DNA of 64,000 bases, taken from positions 1 through 64,000 of IMG/VR virus record IMGVR_UViG_3300032294_002055; one strand, given 5' to 3'. Each line of letters opens with the position of its first letter. Within the stretch, counting starts at the first letter, position 1. This DNA comes from a virus. A model generated the notes under the pieces. The model was given only the letters and a program-made list of their open reading frames with translations, made no database searches and was not told the origin of the DNA. Shown in pieces: positions 1 through 8,152 of the stretch. The translations under genes and the position numbers were made by a program.

Positions 1-1
1 A

Positions 2-427
2 ATGGTAGAGATGTTTGATGATTACCTGAAGAATGAAGATTTAGGTAAAATATTATTAAGAACTGGTTACAATAATGGAGCAGAACATGTGCTTCATTTT
101 GCTGGTTTCAAAAGTGGACTTGTTCATAGTCTCGCCAATGGAAATGATATGCCTGCGCAGCTCGAAGCATTGTTTATGGCTAACGGTTATTTGTTAGCTC
201 GTAACGGCTGGCTGAACCAGCGCGCTAATGCTGTCGGTCTGCATAATGCTAGAAATATTCTACAGGCTGCTAAGCAGGGTGGTGTTGAGGAGCAGAAACC
301 TTCTCCGTTCGCTGGAGTTGCAGATATTCTCAGTGCTGAGATGCTTAACAATCTTCAAGTTGATGCTACTGTGCGCCTACAAAAAACCCAGGACTTTTAT
401 GCCGGGAAAAATATTGTAGATGTTTAA
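2..427 (+). CDS. Hypothetical protein upstream of head genes, possibly 5'-truncated
   Basis: A 141-aa reading frame opens at the second base of the window, so the true start may lie outside. I do not recognise the family. The protein is mostly helical in appearance, with no signal peptide or membrane segment. It ends 49 bases before the next head-module gene and shares its direction, so it is probably part of the same late structural operon, where a portal or portal-associated gene would be expected upstream. That role is position only; no motif supports it. Confidence 0.6.
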   Translation: MVEMFDDYLKNEDLGKILLRTGYNNGAEHVLHFAGFKSGLVHSLANGNDMPAQLEALFMANGYLLARNGWLNQRANAVGLHNARNILQAAKQGGVEEQKPSPFAGVADILSAEMLNNLQVDATVRLQKTQDFYAGKNIVDV

Positions 428-476
428 TCGTCCTTGCTTATTGTAGGGTTTAGAAGTATCCTTATTAATATCAGTT

Positions 477-2117
477 ATGAACCACCAAGCCATCATTGAA
501 CAACTCAGCGTTTTGGCTCCTAAACTTAAGGCAGCAGAGTCCCCTGAAGCTGTTTTGGTTAAGTACGCTAGCGACCGTAATTTATCACCTGCCCAATTAG
601 AAAGAATTGGACAGGTATATAATATTGCTAAGACCTTGAATTTCATGGATAAATCCGCCAATCGTGGCGATTCATTCCGTGTTCTTGACACACAGAAAAT
701 GATGTCAGACTTTACTTCTTTTAAACCTAAACAGGAAAAAGAAGCTACCAATAATACTGACTGGAATAGTTGGTTTGACGCTCCTTTATCTAAAGCAGCC
801 TCCAGTTCAAATCCTGATGACATTAATTCTTGGATCGATTCTACTGAGAAGAGCGCCAAGATTGTTGAGGAAGATGGTAAATATACTGTTTATAGTGAAG
901 ATGGCGAAAAGAGACTCTCTAAACCAGGCACTAAAGAAGAAGCAGTTAAGCGTCTGCGTCAGGTCGAGTATTTCAAGAAGCACAAGAAGGCAAATACCGT
1001 GCCTAATCTTTTAGCTATGGCTAATGATTCAGAATATGCTTCCGCAGTAACTTCTGAAATTGCTTCATTACCTAAGACAGCTGCAGAACAAATTAAAAAT
1101 GAACTGCGCGAAGAATCTGCATTCAGATTTGAGATGGAAACATCCAAACAAATCATGGATGACTCTGCTGAAGAAGCACGTAAGATCGCCAGTGAACTTC
1201 TGGAAATGCATCGTGTTAATCCTCTGCCATTTGCAGCAATGGAGCATGACGCTTACTATTGTTCAGAAGATACGGCAGGTACTAAGGCTGCTACAGAATT
1301 TGTGGCTAACTTCTTCAAGTCTAAAGGCTGGGAATTAGAAAGACATGATTTTTCCAAGGGTATGCCTAAGCTTGCCCGAGATCGTCATAATATCCTGCCT
1401 CTCTTTAATTCCTTACTGGACCAACTTGAGTTACATAAATCCGCTTCCGTATACGTGGAGGAACTTGAAAAAAAGTCTGCAGCTACGGAGACTGAACGTC
1501 GCCGTAGAAATCAAGTAGATACGGATGTTGATTTTCCTGAATCAGGAAGAGGTCGTCGCAGAGATCAAGAAAGTGATGTTGACTTTCCTGAATCAAGTTC
1601 AGGTCGTAGACCTTCTATCGTAGATTTAATTTCAGGCAGTAAAAACAAAGAACAGGACAAAAGCACCGCAAATGTTGATTTAAACTCAGCTAGAGAAATT
1701 ACTAAAGGGTTGGTTGGTATGTATGATCCTACAACATACACTAATAAACAGACCCAAGATTTCATCAGTAGTGTTTTAAAGACACCTGAATTGTCTGGCA
1801 AAAATAAGAGACAGAAGGAAGTAGATATTGCTGCTGACGATGTGGGTCGCGTTACGGAGCTTCAACGTCTTTTGCTGACTGACCCTATTATTGGAGAAGC
1901 TGATCCTGATACTGTTGTAAGTCTGTACAATACTTTAGCTAAAGCTAATCCTGAAATTGTTAAGGATAAAAACCTGCTTAGATTTGCTTTACGTGAAGCA
2001 TTACAATATGATGCCGTGCCGTTACATACTTATAAGGATTTAATCTCTATGGGTAAAGATCGTGCAGACATGCAGGAAAAAATGCAGAAATTAGAAGACC
2101 GCAAATATTCAATTTAA
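477..2117 (+). CDS. Head-module protein of unknown function, Lys/Glu-rich
   Basis: A 546-aa hydrophilic, charged protein with no recognised domain. Around residues 348-378 it carries two copies of a short unit, DVDFPES followed by GRR, in a low-complexity linker. Before and after the linker lie helix-rich segments. Several K-[SAT]-A-[SAN] tripeptide motifs occur (KSAN, KAAS, KSAK, KSAS, KSAA), a pattern shared with other head proteins here and possibly related to protease maturation. No Shine-Dalgarno precedes the ATG. It sits upstream of the prohead protease and one base before the next gene, so an internal head or portal-associated role is plausible but unproven. Confidence 0.75.
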   Translation: MNHQAIIEQLSVLAPKLKAAESPEAVLVKYASDRNLSPAQLERIGQVYNIAKTLNFMDKSANRGDSFRVLDTQKMMSDFTSFKPKQEKEATNNTDWNSWFDAPLSKAASSSNPDDINSWIDSTEKSAKIVEEDGKYTVYSEDGEKRLSKPGTKEEAVKRLRQVEYFKKHKKANTVPNLLAMANDSEYASAVTSEIASLPKTAAEQIKNELREESAFRFEMETSKQIMDDSAEEARKIASELLEMHRVNPLPFAAMEHDAYYCSEDTAGTKAATEFVANFFKSKGWELERHDFSKGMPKLARDRHNILPLFNSLLDQLELHKSASVYVEELEKKSAATETERRRRNQVDTDVDFPESGRGRRRDQESDVDFPESSSGRRPSIVDLISGSKNKEQDKSTANVDLNSAREITKGLVGMYDPTTYTNKQTQDFISSVLKTPELSGKNKRQKEVDIAADDVGRVTELQRLLLTDPIIGEADPDTVVSLYNTLAKANPEIVKDKNLLRFALREALQYDAVPLHTYKDLISMGKDRADMQEKMQKLEDRKYSI

Positions 2118-2118
2118 T

Positions 2119-2538
2119 ATGGAAATTAGATCCACTATTCGTTTAACTAATAACCTGTATCAGGCAGAGATCTCATTAGGCGAGAATGGTTTAACGCCTG
2201 TAGAGAACGAAGCGCTGACTCGATTTGGACAGCCGTCTATTGAATGCGGCGGTGCGTTCGGCACGACAGGTACTACTGGTGCAACTGGTACAAATACTTA
2301 TTTTACCTTACCTGCTAATGCCAAGCTGTTCCCGGCTAACTTTCCTATAAAAGAAAGTTTCAGTCTTTTGGATTTTCCAGTCGGCACTACTGCTCCTCCT
2401 AATGCCGCTCAGCGAGCTGATCTTTGGAGAGATACAATCGTTTCTAGAATTACTACTGGTGTACAAGAAAAAAGAGCTGAATCTGCTTCTTCAGATATCG
2501 GTACCATCGTACAAAATATTGACACCACTCCCGTTTAA
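2119..2538 (+). CDS. Small head-module protein of unknown function
   Basis: A 139-aa protein starting one base after the previous stop (TAA-T-ATG), so translation is probably coupled. The middle has a short Gly/Thr run (GTTGTTGATGTNT), reminiscent of a flexible turn-rich loop, and the C-terminal third is charged. There is no membrane segment or enzymatic motif. I do not recognise the family. Position between the 546-aa protein and the protease suggests a virion or assembly component. Confidence 0.7.
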   Translation: MEIRSTIRLTNNLYQAEISLGENGLTPVENEALTRFGQPSIECGGAFGTTGTTGATGTNTYFTLPANAKLFPANFPIKESFSLLDFPVGTTAPPNAAQRADLWRDTIVSRITTGVQEKRAESASSDIGTIVQNIDTTPV

Positions 2539-2544
2539 TATTAT

Positions 2545-3273
2545 ATGCAAGATATAGCAGAAAAATTAAAATCATTTGCCGGGCAGGCAGGTGAGGGTCT
2601 TAATAAAGGACTGGATGTTTTGAAAGACAAAGCATCGCAAGCTGGTGACTATCTTCAAGCCAACCCTACTCTTGCTGCTATGCTTCTCGCTGGTGGTGGC
2701 TCTGGTTTGCTTGGCGGTTATTTAACGTCACAGCAATCTGAAGAAGAAGGAGAAAGTAAGGCTTCTCGCCGTGGAAGAATTTTAAGAAACGCTTTATTAG
2801 CTGCTGCTGCAGGCGCTGGTACGGTAGGTTTAGGTGCTGCTGGATACAAAAGATTAGCTGAGGCAACTCCCGCAGGTAGCCTAAATCCTGTTCAAGAGAA
2901 ACTAACCAGTCCTTTTGCTAGAGGCGCTGGCGCTGCTGGTGTAGGTGCATTAGGTTATCTAAAAGGCTTAGGTTTGGATGAAGAGGATTTAGCTCAAAAA
3001 GCGAGATCTTTTTTACGTCCCGCTGATCAGCTAGCTGCTAAAGGTATGAAACCTTCAGAAATTATTTCCTTTGCTGAGTCCAAGGGATTCTCGGCCAGAC
3101 CTAGCGGCTTTATAAATCCAGCAATTAACAGATCTCCTTTATTAGATAAAGCCTTAAAATTATTGGTAGGTACATCTCGCGGCGGACAACTTGCTCGCGG
3201 CGGTGCTGCCGTTGGTTTATTGCTGCCAGAAATAATTGGCGGGGCTAAAGATTTAGTGCTTCAAAACGATTAA
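2545..3273 (+). CDS. Gly/Ala-rich protein with hydrophobic segments, possible internal or ejected virion protein
   Basis: A 242-aa protein with an amphipathic N-terminal helix (residues about 1-40) followed by Gly/Ala-rich hydrophobic stretches at roughly 45-60, 85-105 and 125-145 and another near the C-terminus. Such segments could insert in membranes, as seen in some ejected proteins, but they are glycine-rich and may simply be packing helices. It follows the upstream gene through TAA-TATTAT-ATG. No homologue is recognised. A Lys-Ala-Ser motif occurs near residue 73. Confidence 0.7.
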   Translation: MQDIAEKLKSFAGQAGEGLNKGLDVLKDKASQAGDYLQANPTLAAMLLAGGGSGLLGGYLTSQQSEEEGESKASRRGRILRNALLAAAAGAGTVGLGAAGYKRLAEATPAGSLNPVQEKLTSPFARGAGAAGVGALGYLKGLGLDEEDLAQKARSFLRPADQLAAKGMKPSEIISFAESKGFSARPSGFINPAINRSPLLDKALKLLVGTSRGGQLARGGAAVGLLLPEIIGGAKDLVLQND

Positions 3274-3279
3274 TATTTT

Positions 3280-4746
3280 ATGGATAAGATTCATTACCAA
3301 ACGGACCAAGAAGATTTGCTGCGTCTTTGTGACGGTCAGATGTTCACGCTGTATGATGACAATATTAAATCAGCTGCATCAGATACATACACCAAGGAAA
3401 TGCTTCGTGAATATGCTCCTGATAAAGATCACTTCATGCTGCATGTTGTAGCCATGGGTGATCAGGAGACTTATGGTCCGAATAAAAATGGTGATGGATT
3501 TCCTAAAGAAGCTTTAGAAAAATATCATCCTACATTTATTAGCGATGGTTGTTTCTTCCGGGAACATAGAAATCGTTGTCAGCAGACACAGGGTATCGGC
3601 TCCATTAAAGCATCTGCATATAATCCTAAAATGCGTCGTGTGGAATTAATTGTCCACGGTAATAAGGAAAAGGCAGCTAAGGAATATGAAATGGCTAAGT
3701 CTGGTAAGGCTTTATCATTCAGTATGTCCTGCAGAGTTCCTTACGATATTTGCAACTGCTGCGAAAAGAAAGCCTCTTCCCCGGCTAATTACTGCGATCA
3801 TTTAAAGCATAACATGCTGCAGTATATGCCTGAGTTTAAGAAGTACGCTTTTGCTATTAATGATAAACCTAAATTCTTTGATATTTCTGCTGTTGAAAAA
3901 CCTGCAGACAGAATTGCTCATTATTTAGACTATGCATTTCCTGCTGGTGAAAAATCTGCATCATTTAATGGTGTAATTACAGGCTCTCAATGGGCAGCAT
4001 TCGAAGGAGTTAAACTTCCCGGTAATGAGCCTACATGGGAACCTAATCAATATTCACTGCTTGAAAAATTAGCTGCAGCTGAAGATTATGTGTCTCATAT
4101 TCTGACTACTAAGTCTGCGTCTAAAGATCAGAAAGCAGCTTTCGTTCGTGATGTGGTTACTAACGCCTTCGGCGCAGAACTGGAAGAAAAAGAGATTGAG
4201 AAACTTAGAACTTTACAGGTCGGTACTATGTGCCGGGAACTTGCGAAGCGTGCTAGTATTCTGCCATTCAATTCTTTCATAGCATACGCTACTGGTAGGA
4301 CTTTACAGGAAACTAAAGATGATCCTATCACTAAGCGTGCATGCTCTATGCTTCCTGATATTTTCAAGAAGCTCATGACTTCTAATTGCGGCTGTGAATT
4401 AGGTAATATGTTTGACAGTGGCTCAGAATATTCTTGTGGTGCTGACGCTGCAAATGATGATGAAGTTCAGAAGTTGATGGATATGGCTGAACAGAAGTTC
4501 TCCATAAAGACTGAGCCTGTTAAGAATCGTGTAATGACGATTATGATCATTAAAGGTGCCAGTGAAAAAGTTCTTAATCGTTCTAATATCCAATTAACAG
4601 AAAACTTTGAGAATCGCGCATTAGCTCTTGCAGAAACTTATGGACTGTATAAACTTAGCGCATTACAAGATATAATGAATTTTCATGGCGATGAAATCGA
4701 TGAAGCACAATATTTGCTTACCGTAGGACAAAACCTTGAAATATAA
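3280..4746 (+). CDS. Prohead (capsid maturation) serine protease
   Basis: A 488-aa protein whose N-terminal half looks like a herpesvirus-fold phage prohead protease. Residues about 50-220 hold the domain: NKNGDGFP (69-75), the likely catalytic histidine in REHRN (H96), the beta-strand VELIVHG (121-127), and the likely nucleophile in LSFSMSC (S148). A cysteine/histidine cluster follows directly (C158, C161, C172, H174), which I read as a zinc knuckle. The C-terminal half (230-488) is helical and extends well beyond the minimal protease. K-S-A-A at 30-33 and K-S-A-S at 225-228 are possible self-processing sites (inference). The gene lies before the scaffold-like protein and capsid protein, the usual place. 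The ATG follows TAA-TATTTT. Confidence 0.85.
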   Translation: MDKIHYQTDQEDLLRLCDGQMFTLYDDNIKSAASDTYTKEMLREYAPDKDHFMLHVVAMGDQETYGPNKNGDGFPKEALEKYHPTFISDGCFFREHRNRCQQTQGIGSIKASAYNPKMRRVELIVHGNKEKAAKEYEMAKSGKALSFSMSCRVPYDICNCCEKKASSPANYCDHLKHNMLQYMPEFKKYAFAINDKPKFFDISAVEKPADRIAHYLDYAFPAGEKSASFNGVITGSQWAAFEGVKLPGNEPTWEPNQYSLLEKLAAAEDYVSHILTTKSASKDQKAAFVRDVVTNAFGAELEEKEIEKLRTLQVGTMCRELAKRASILPFNSFIAYATGRTLQETKDDPITKRACSMLPDIFKKLMTSNCGCELGNMFDSGSEYSCGADAANDDEVQKLMDMAEQKFSIKTEPVKNRVMTIMIIKGASEKVLNRSNIQLTENFENRALALAETYGLYKLSALQDIMNFHGDEIDEAQYLLTVGQNLEI

Positions 4747-4775
4747 TTGACATCTTTAACTTCATAACAGATATT
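4747..4775 (+). promoter_or_regulatory. Sigma70-like promoter before the scaffold-like gene
   Basis: TTGACA (4747-4752), a 17-base spacer and GATATT (4770-4775) lie in the only gap of the early head cluster. The predicted start is near 4782, leaving a leader of about nine bases before the ATG at 4791. The first 16 bases match those of the element at 14109 except for one base. Confidence 0.5.
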
Positions 4776-4790
4776 TAACCAATTCCTCAA

Positions 4791-5981
4791 ATGGACACGA
4801 CAAAACCACTCCAGTTCGCCAGCGTACTCGACCGCATCAAGTCTTTCCAACAAAGTAAGCTTGCTGCTGATACTTCTTCTGTGAAAGATCCCGCAGATAA
4901 AGGTACTGTTGGAATCCCCCGCGATCCAGAAAATACCCCAGCCAAAGAAAACATGCCTGAAGATCAGGACAACATGGGTTCTAACGAAGGTACCAAGCTT
5001 GAAGATAGCCAGCTTCATCCTGTATCCACTGGCAAGAATGTTCCTTCTGCCGCCAATGGTAACGCTAAGGAAAATGTTTCTTCTTCCACCGATTCCCTTA
5101 GCAAGATCGCTAAGCGTGTTGCTTCAGTCACCAGCAAGCTTAAGAGCGCTGGTATGCTGAACGCAAAAGATGAAGACGAGTGCAAAGCCGAAAAGCCTAA
5201 GATGGACAAAATCGAAGGTGAGCCTGAATCAGCTGAAAACACTGATAAGGGTAATAAGACTAAGCCTCCTTTTGGTAATGTTAAAGGTAAGGATGAAAAG
5301 ACCGAAAAAGAAGCTGCTAATGATTCAGTTGCTTCCGACCTTTCGCCTGAAGCTCTTATGAAGCTTGCTTCTACCATCATTGCTACAGAAGGCGGTCTCG
5401 CCGCTGTCGAGCCTGTGCTTATGAAGGCCGCTGGCGTTGAAGCAGCTAGACAAATTATGGCGCAGGCCGTAGACTCTTATAGTAACTTCGTTCAGCAGCA
5501 GGCTGCTTATGAAGAATATGCAAAACAAGCTTCTGCTGCCCAGCACCAGGAAAACGCTGCTTTTGAAGAGTTCTTCAAATCTGCTTCCGAACAAGACCAG
5601 CAGCAGATTGTGAAATTCGCTGCAGTGCATGGTGAAGCTCTTGGTAATATCGAAAACGATATGCTTAAGCAGGCTTATATGCAAGGAGCGCAAGATGCCG
5701 CTGCTATGGAAGACGCTGGTGGTGCGCTTCCCGGAGCAGAAGGTCCTGCCTCTATCGAGCAGATCGCTCAGTTACTTGAAGCTATGGTTGCTTCTGGCGA
5801 AATCGATGAAGAAACCGCTATGGGTATTCTTCAGGAACTTGCATCTGCTGACGCTGGCGCTGCTGGCGAAGCCGAGGCTGGTGAAGCTGCCGCCGAAGGT
5901 GCTGAAGACGAAATGGCTAGCGAAGAGTTCAAACAAGCTTCCGAACTTTGCGCTGAATTAATTTCTAAAGTCCAGAAGTAA
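4791..5981 (+). CDS. Scaffold-like / prohead core protein
   Basis: A 396-aa, strongly acidic and Ala/Glu-rich protein. Residues 1-180 are polar and disorder-like with many Lys/Glu/Asp/Pro; residues about 185-330 form long Ala/Gln-rich helices; the C-terminus (about 335-396) alternates Ala, Gly and Glu. This composition and the location between the protease and the capsid protein fit a scaffold that is digested by the protease. Many K-x-A-[SA] sites (KLAA, KEAA, KSAS, KQAS, KAAG) are spread along the chain, consistent with multiple cleavage sites. The function is inferred from composition and synteny, not from a recognised family. Confidence 0.6.
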   Translation: MDTTKPLQFASVLDRIKSFQQSKLAADTSSVKDPADKGTVGIPRDPENTPAKENMPEDQDNMGSNEGTKLEDSQLHPVSTGKNVPSAANGNAKENVSSSTDSLSKIAKRVASVTSKLKSAGMLNAKDEDECKAEKPKMDKIEGEPESAENTDKGNKTKPPFGNVKGKDEKTEKEAANDSVASDLSPEALMKLASTIIATEGGLAAVEPVLMKAAGVEAARQIMAQAVDSYSNFVQQQAAYEEYAKQASAAQHQENAAFEEFFKSASEQDQQQIVKFAAVHGEALGNIENDMLKQAYMQGAQDAAAMEDAGGALPGAEGPASIEQIAQLLEAMVASGEIDEETAMGILQELASADAGAAGEAEAGEAAAEGAEDEMASEEFKQASELCAELISKVQK

Positions 5982-5985
5982 TATA

Positions 5986-6399
5986 ATGCAATCCAAATCC
6001 AACATCGTTTCTAAAGTAGACTCCGAGATTCTAGACATTTGTTTAGAGGCTCTGGAGGAAGTGAAAGCTGCCTACGTCGAAGCGCAACAACAGCAGAACC
6101 GCATTGTTGAGTTGGAGAAGGTTGCTGCTGAAGCCAATACTACTAAGATTGATGCGGCTCTGGTCGACCAGACTATCCGCAATCTTGTAGCTAGTTCATT
6201 TTTAGAAGCCGGGCATTCGGAGAAACTTGCATCAGAGATCAAGAAAGATCCTGCAGTTGCTCTTCGTTTAGTCCAGCGCTTCATAGAAATTTCCACTCCC
6301 CCCTTCTCTGAAGGTCAGGGAGTTGAGAAAACCGCATCCGAAGATACTAATCTTGGCGATCCTGATGGGTGGTCAAGAATTTTATCTAAAGGCGCATAA
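5986..6399 (+). CDS. Small helical head-module protein
   Basis: A 137-aa, alpha-helical protein (coiled-coil-like around residues 15-45) that follows the scaffold-like gene by four bases (TAA-TATA-ATG). A K-T-A-S motif occurs near the C-terminus. No family is recognised. The next gene is preceded by a strong Shine-Dalgarno, so this is probably the last of the translationally coupled, lower-expression head genes. It could be a core or vertex component. Confidence 0.65.
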   Translation: MQSKSNIVSKVDSEILDICLEALEEVKAAYVEAQQQQNRIVELEKVAAEANTTKIDAALVDQTIRNLVASSFLEAGHSEKLASEIKKDPAVALRLVQRFIEISTPPFSEGQGVEKTASEDTNLGDPDGWSRILSKGA

Positions 6400-6419
6400 A
6401 CCCCCCAACCCCAACTAAC

Positions 6420-6425
6420 AAGGAG
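6420..6425 (+). promoter_or_regulatory. Strong Shine-Dalgarno site for the decoration-protein candidate
   Basis: AAGGAG lies eight bases upstream of the ATG at 6434. Most other genes in this cluster lack such a site, which marks this gene for high expression. Confidence 0.8.
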
Positions 6426-6433
6426 ACACTACA

Positions 6434-7075
6434 ATGCCTAGATCAGGTCTTGTCAATACTCGTACCAAACCGAGAGTCACAGTTCTTCGCGGCTTCGATC
6501 CGAACGCCCCGATGACTCTGACGCAGTCGCTCCCTGTCAAGTCAGGACAAACCATCCTGTCGGGCCAACTCGTTTCCTCATCATGGGATTCCTCTGTGAA
6601 TCAACATGTGTGGAGCCTTGGCCCTGGCACTAACGCCACGCCCCATATTGCTCTGCAAGATGGTGCTGATCAGGACGTGTCCGAAGCTGGCAAACTCACC
6701 GGGCTCTCATGCGCCGGTCAGTTCGAAATCCAAACCGCCTACTATACTGGCTCCAACATTGCAGTTGGTGCTTTAGTGGTTCCTTCTTCAACAACCGGCT
6801 CGATTGCTCCTACGTCCGCTACCGGACAAATCATTCTGGGTATGGTCACCCGCGCACCTTCTGGCGAAGGTATGACACCTAATCCAGTTCCTGGATTTGG
6901 CGTTGGCGCTCAGTATGCTCCTATCACCATTTCTCCGTCTTACACGGGCGGCGTTACTGGCGGTGCTACTGGCCCTGGTGCGGTTTTCTATCCCGGCATC
7001 GATTCAAGCTCGACCCCTCCTGCTCTTGTCATTACTTTCGCTACCGCGTATAATGGCACGAAGACAGTTGCGTAA
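6434..7075 (+). CDS. Capsid decoration / head-stabilising protein candidate
   Basis: A 213-aa beta-rich, Gly/Thr/Ser/Pro-rich protein with no long helices and no membrane segment. It sits directly upstream of the major capsid protein, has its own strong SD, and uses more C-ending codons than its neighbours, like the capsid gene. A small, highly expressed beta protein at this location is commonly a decoration or capsid-stabilising protein. The assignment rests on position, composition and expression signals; no diagnostic motif is seen. Confidence 0.55.
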   Translation: MPRSGLVNTRTKPRVTVLRGFDPNAPMTLTQSLPVKSGQTILSGQLVSSSWDSSVNQHVWSLGPGTNATPHIALQDGADQDVSEAGKLTGLSCAGQFEIQTAYYTGSNIAVGALVVPSSTTGSIAPTSATGQIILGMVTRAPSGEGMTPNPVPGFGVGAQYAPITISPSYTGGVTGGATGPGAVFYPGIDSSSTPPALVITFATAYNGTKTVA

Positions 7076-7088
7076 CCTCAACTAATAT

Positions 7089-7094
7089 AAGGAG
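7089..7094 (+). promoter_or_regulatory. Strong Shine-Dalgarno site for the major capsid protein
   Basis: AAGGAG stands nine bases before the ATG at 7104, within an AT-rich spacer. Confidence 0.8.
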
Positions 7095-7103
7095 ATATAA
7101 TAT

Positions 7104-8054
7104 ATGTCGCAAGAAGCCAATTTAGAATCAACCGAAGTTCTTAGCAAGAAACTCCTCGACGCGATTTCTCGCGCTGATGACGGCCTGCTCAAGAACGCCT
7201 CGGACGCTGGTACCCAGATGATTCGCCGTAGGTTGCGTGAAAACGGTTTCAGCCGTTTGATCCTCCCCTACAAGCAAGTCTCTGACGCTGACCTCAATTA
7301 CCTTCCTGACACCGAATTACCGGTGATCGTGGAAGAAATGGAGCCAGAGTCACCTGGAGCCAAAGCGATCCCGTTCAATGACACAGCTGATACTGCGTTC
7401 TATCGCGGTGACAAGTTTGTGGTGTTTTTCTGCAAAATCACCACTCCCGAGTTCACCAAGAACGTCGACGAGCTGCGCACATACAAGAACGACCTTCGTC
7501 AAGTGATCACCGACAACGCTCTGAAGGATATTCAGACCGAAGAAGATGGTCGCTTCATCAAGGAAGTTGACCGTATCTGCGCTGCTGGTGAAGCTGGCGT
7601 TGACCAGGATGTAACCATCAACTCATTGATCACGCGTTCTTCATACGCAGAAGCTCTTAGCTTCCTCGAGGATCGTAACCTTAACAACGGTGTGTTCCTC
7701 ATGAACCGCCGTACCGCTAAGGACATCCTGCGTCTTGATCGTACCGCGATCGGTGGTGACCTCGCAGAAACTCTGTTCAAGAGTGGTCTTAGTGGACTTC
7801 AGTCCGCAGAGATCATGGGCGTTCGTCACATCTTCACCATGAAGCGCGATCTCGTTGCTGATGGTGTGGTGTACCAGTTCGCTGAACCGAATTTCCTTGG
7901 TCGTGCTTACGTCCTCCAGGACGTCACCATGTACGTAGAGAAGAAGAAGGACATCCTTCGCTTCTCCGCACAGGAGAAGATCGGTATCACGTTTGCTAAC
8001 GTGGCTGGTCTGAACAAGGTGACCTTCAATGGCGCTCGTATCTCAGCCGTCTAA
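7104..8054 (+). CDS. Major capsid protein
   Basis: A 316-aa protein with the make-up of an HK97-fold capsid protein: a charged helical N-terminal arm (1-50), then a mixed alpha/beta core. Residues about 90-180 (FYRGDKFVVFFCKITTPEF and following) would form the E-loop and spine-helix region, and the C-terminal part (about 255-316) contains a beta-rich stretch ending in GITFANVAGLNKVTF. Supporting context: it follows protease and scaffold genes, has the best SD in the region, shows optimised codons, and is followed by a strong terminator. A K-N-A-S motif at residues 30-33 could be an N-terminal maturation site (inference). Confidence 0.85.
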   Translation: MSQEANLESTEVLSKKLLDAISRADDGLLKNASDAGTQMIRRRLRENGFSRLILPYKQVSDADLNYLPDTELPVIVEEMEPESPGAKAIPFNDTADTAFYRGDKFVVFFCKITTPEFTKNVDELRTYKNDLRQVITDNALKDIQTEEDGRFIKEVDRICAAGEAGVDQDVTINSLITRSSYAEALSFLEDRNLNNGVFLMNRRTAKDILRLDRTAIGGDLAETLFKSGLSGLQSAEIMGVRHIFTMKRDLVADGVVYQFAEPNFLGRAYVLQDVTMYVEKKKDILRFSAQEKIGITFANVAGLNKVTFNGARISAV

Positions 8055-8076
8055 TATCGGTTAGATCAACTGTACT

Positions 8077-8108
8077 GGGCCGCAGGGGTAAAATCCTGCG
8101 GCCCTTTT
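8077..8108 (+). terminator. Rho-independent terminator after the capsid gene
   Basis: A 10-bp GC-rich stem (8077-8086 with 8095-8104) and an 8-base loop are followed by TTTT. It separates the highly expressed capsid genes from the neck/tail genes. Confidence 0.9.
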
Positions 8109-8138
8109 ACTTTACTAATGACAAGAGTTAAATTAGAG

Positions 8139-8146
8139 TATAAATT
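8139..8146 (+). promoter_or_regulatory. Possible late-type promoter (TATAAATT) before the 405-aa gene
   Basis: TATAAATT lies just after the capsid terminator and eight bases before the ATG at 8153. It resembles the T4 late -10 consensus TATAAATA and has no good -35. If used, the transcript would be nearly leaderless. Confidence 0.35.
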
Positions 8147-8152
8147 ACTAAT

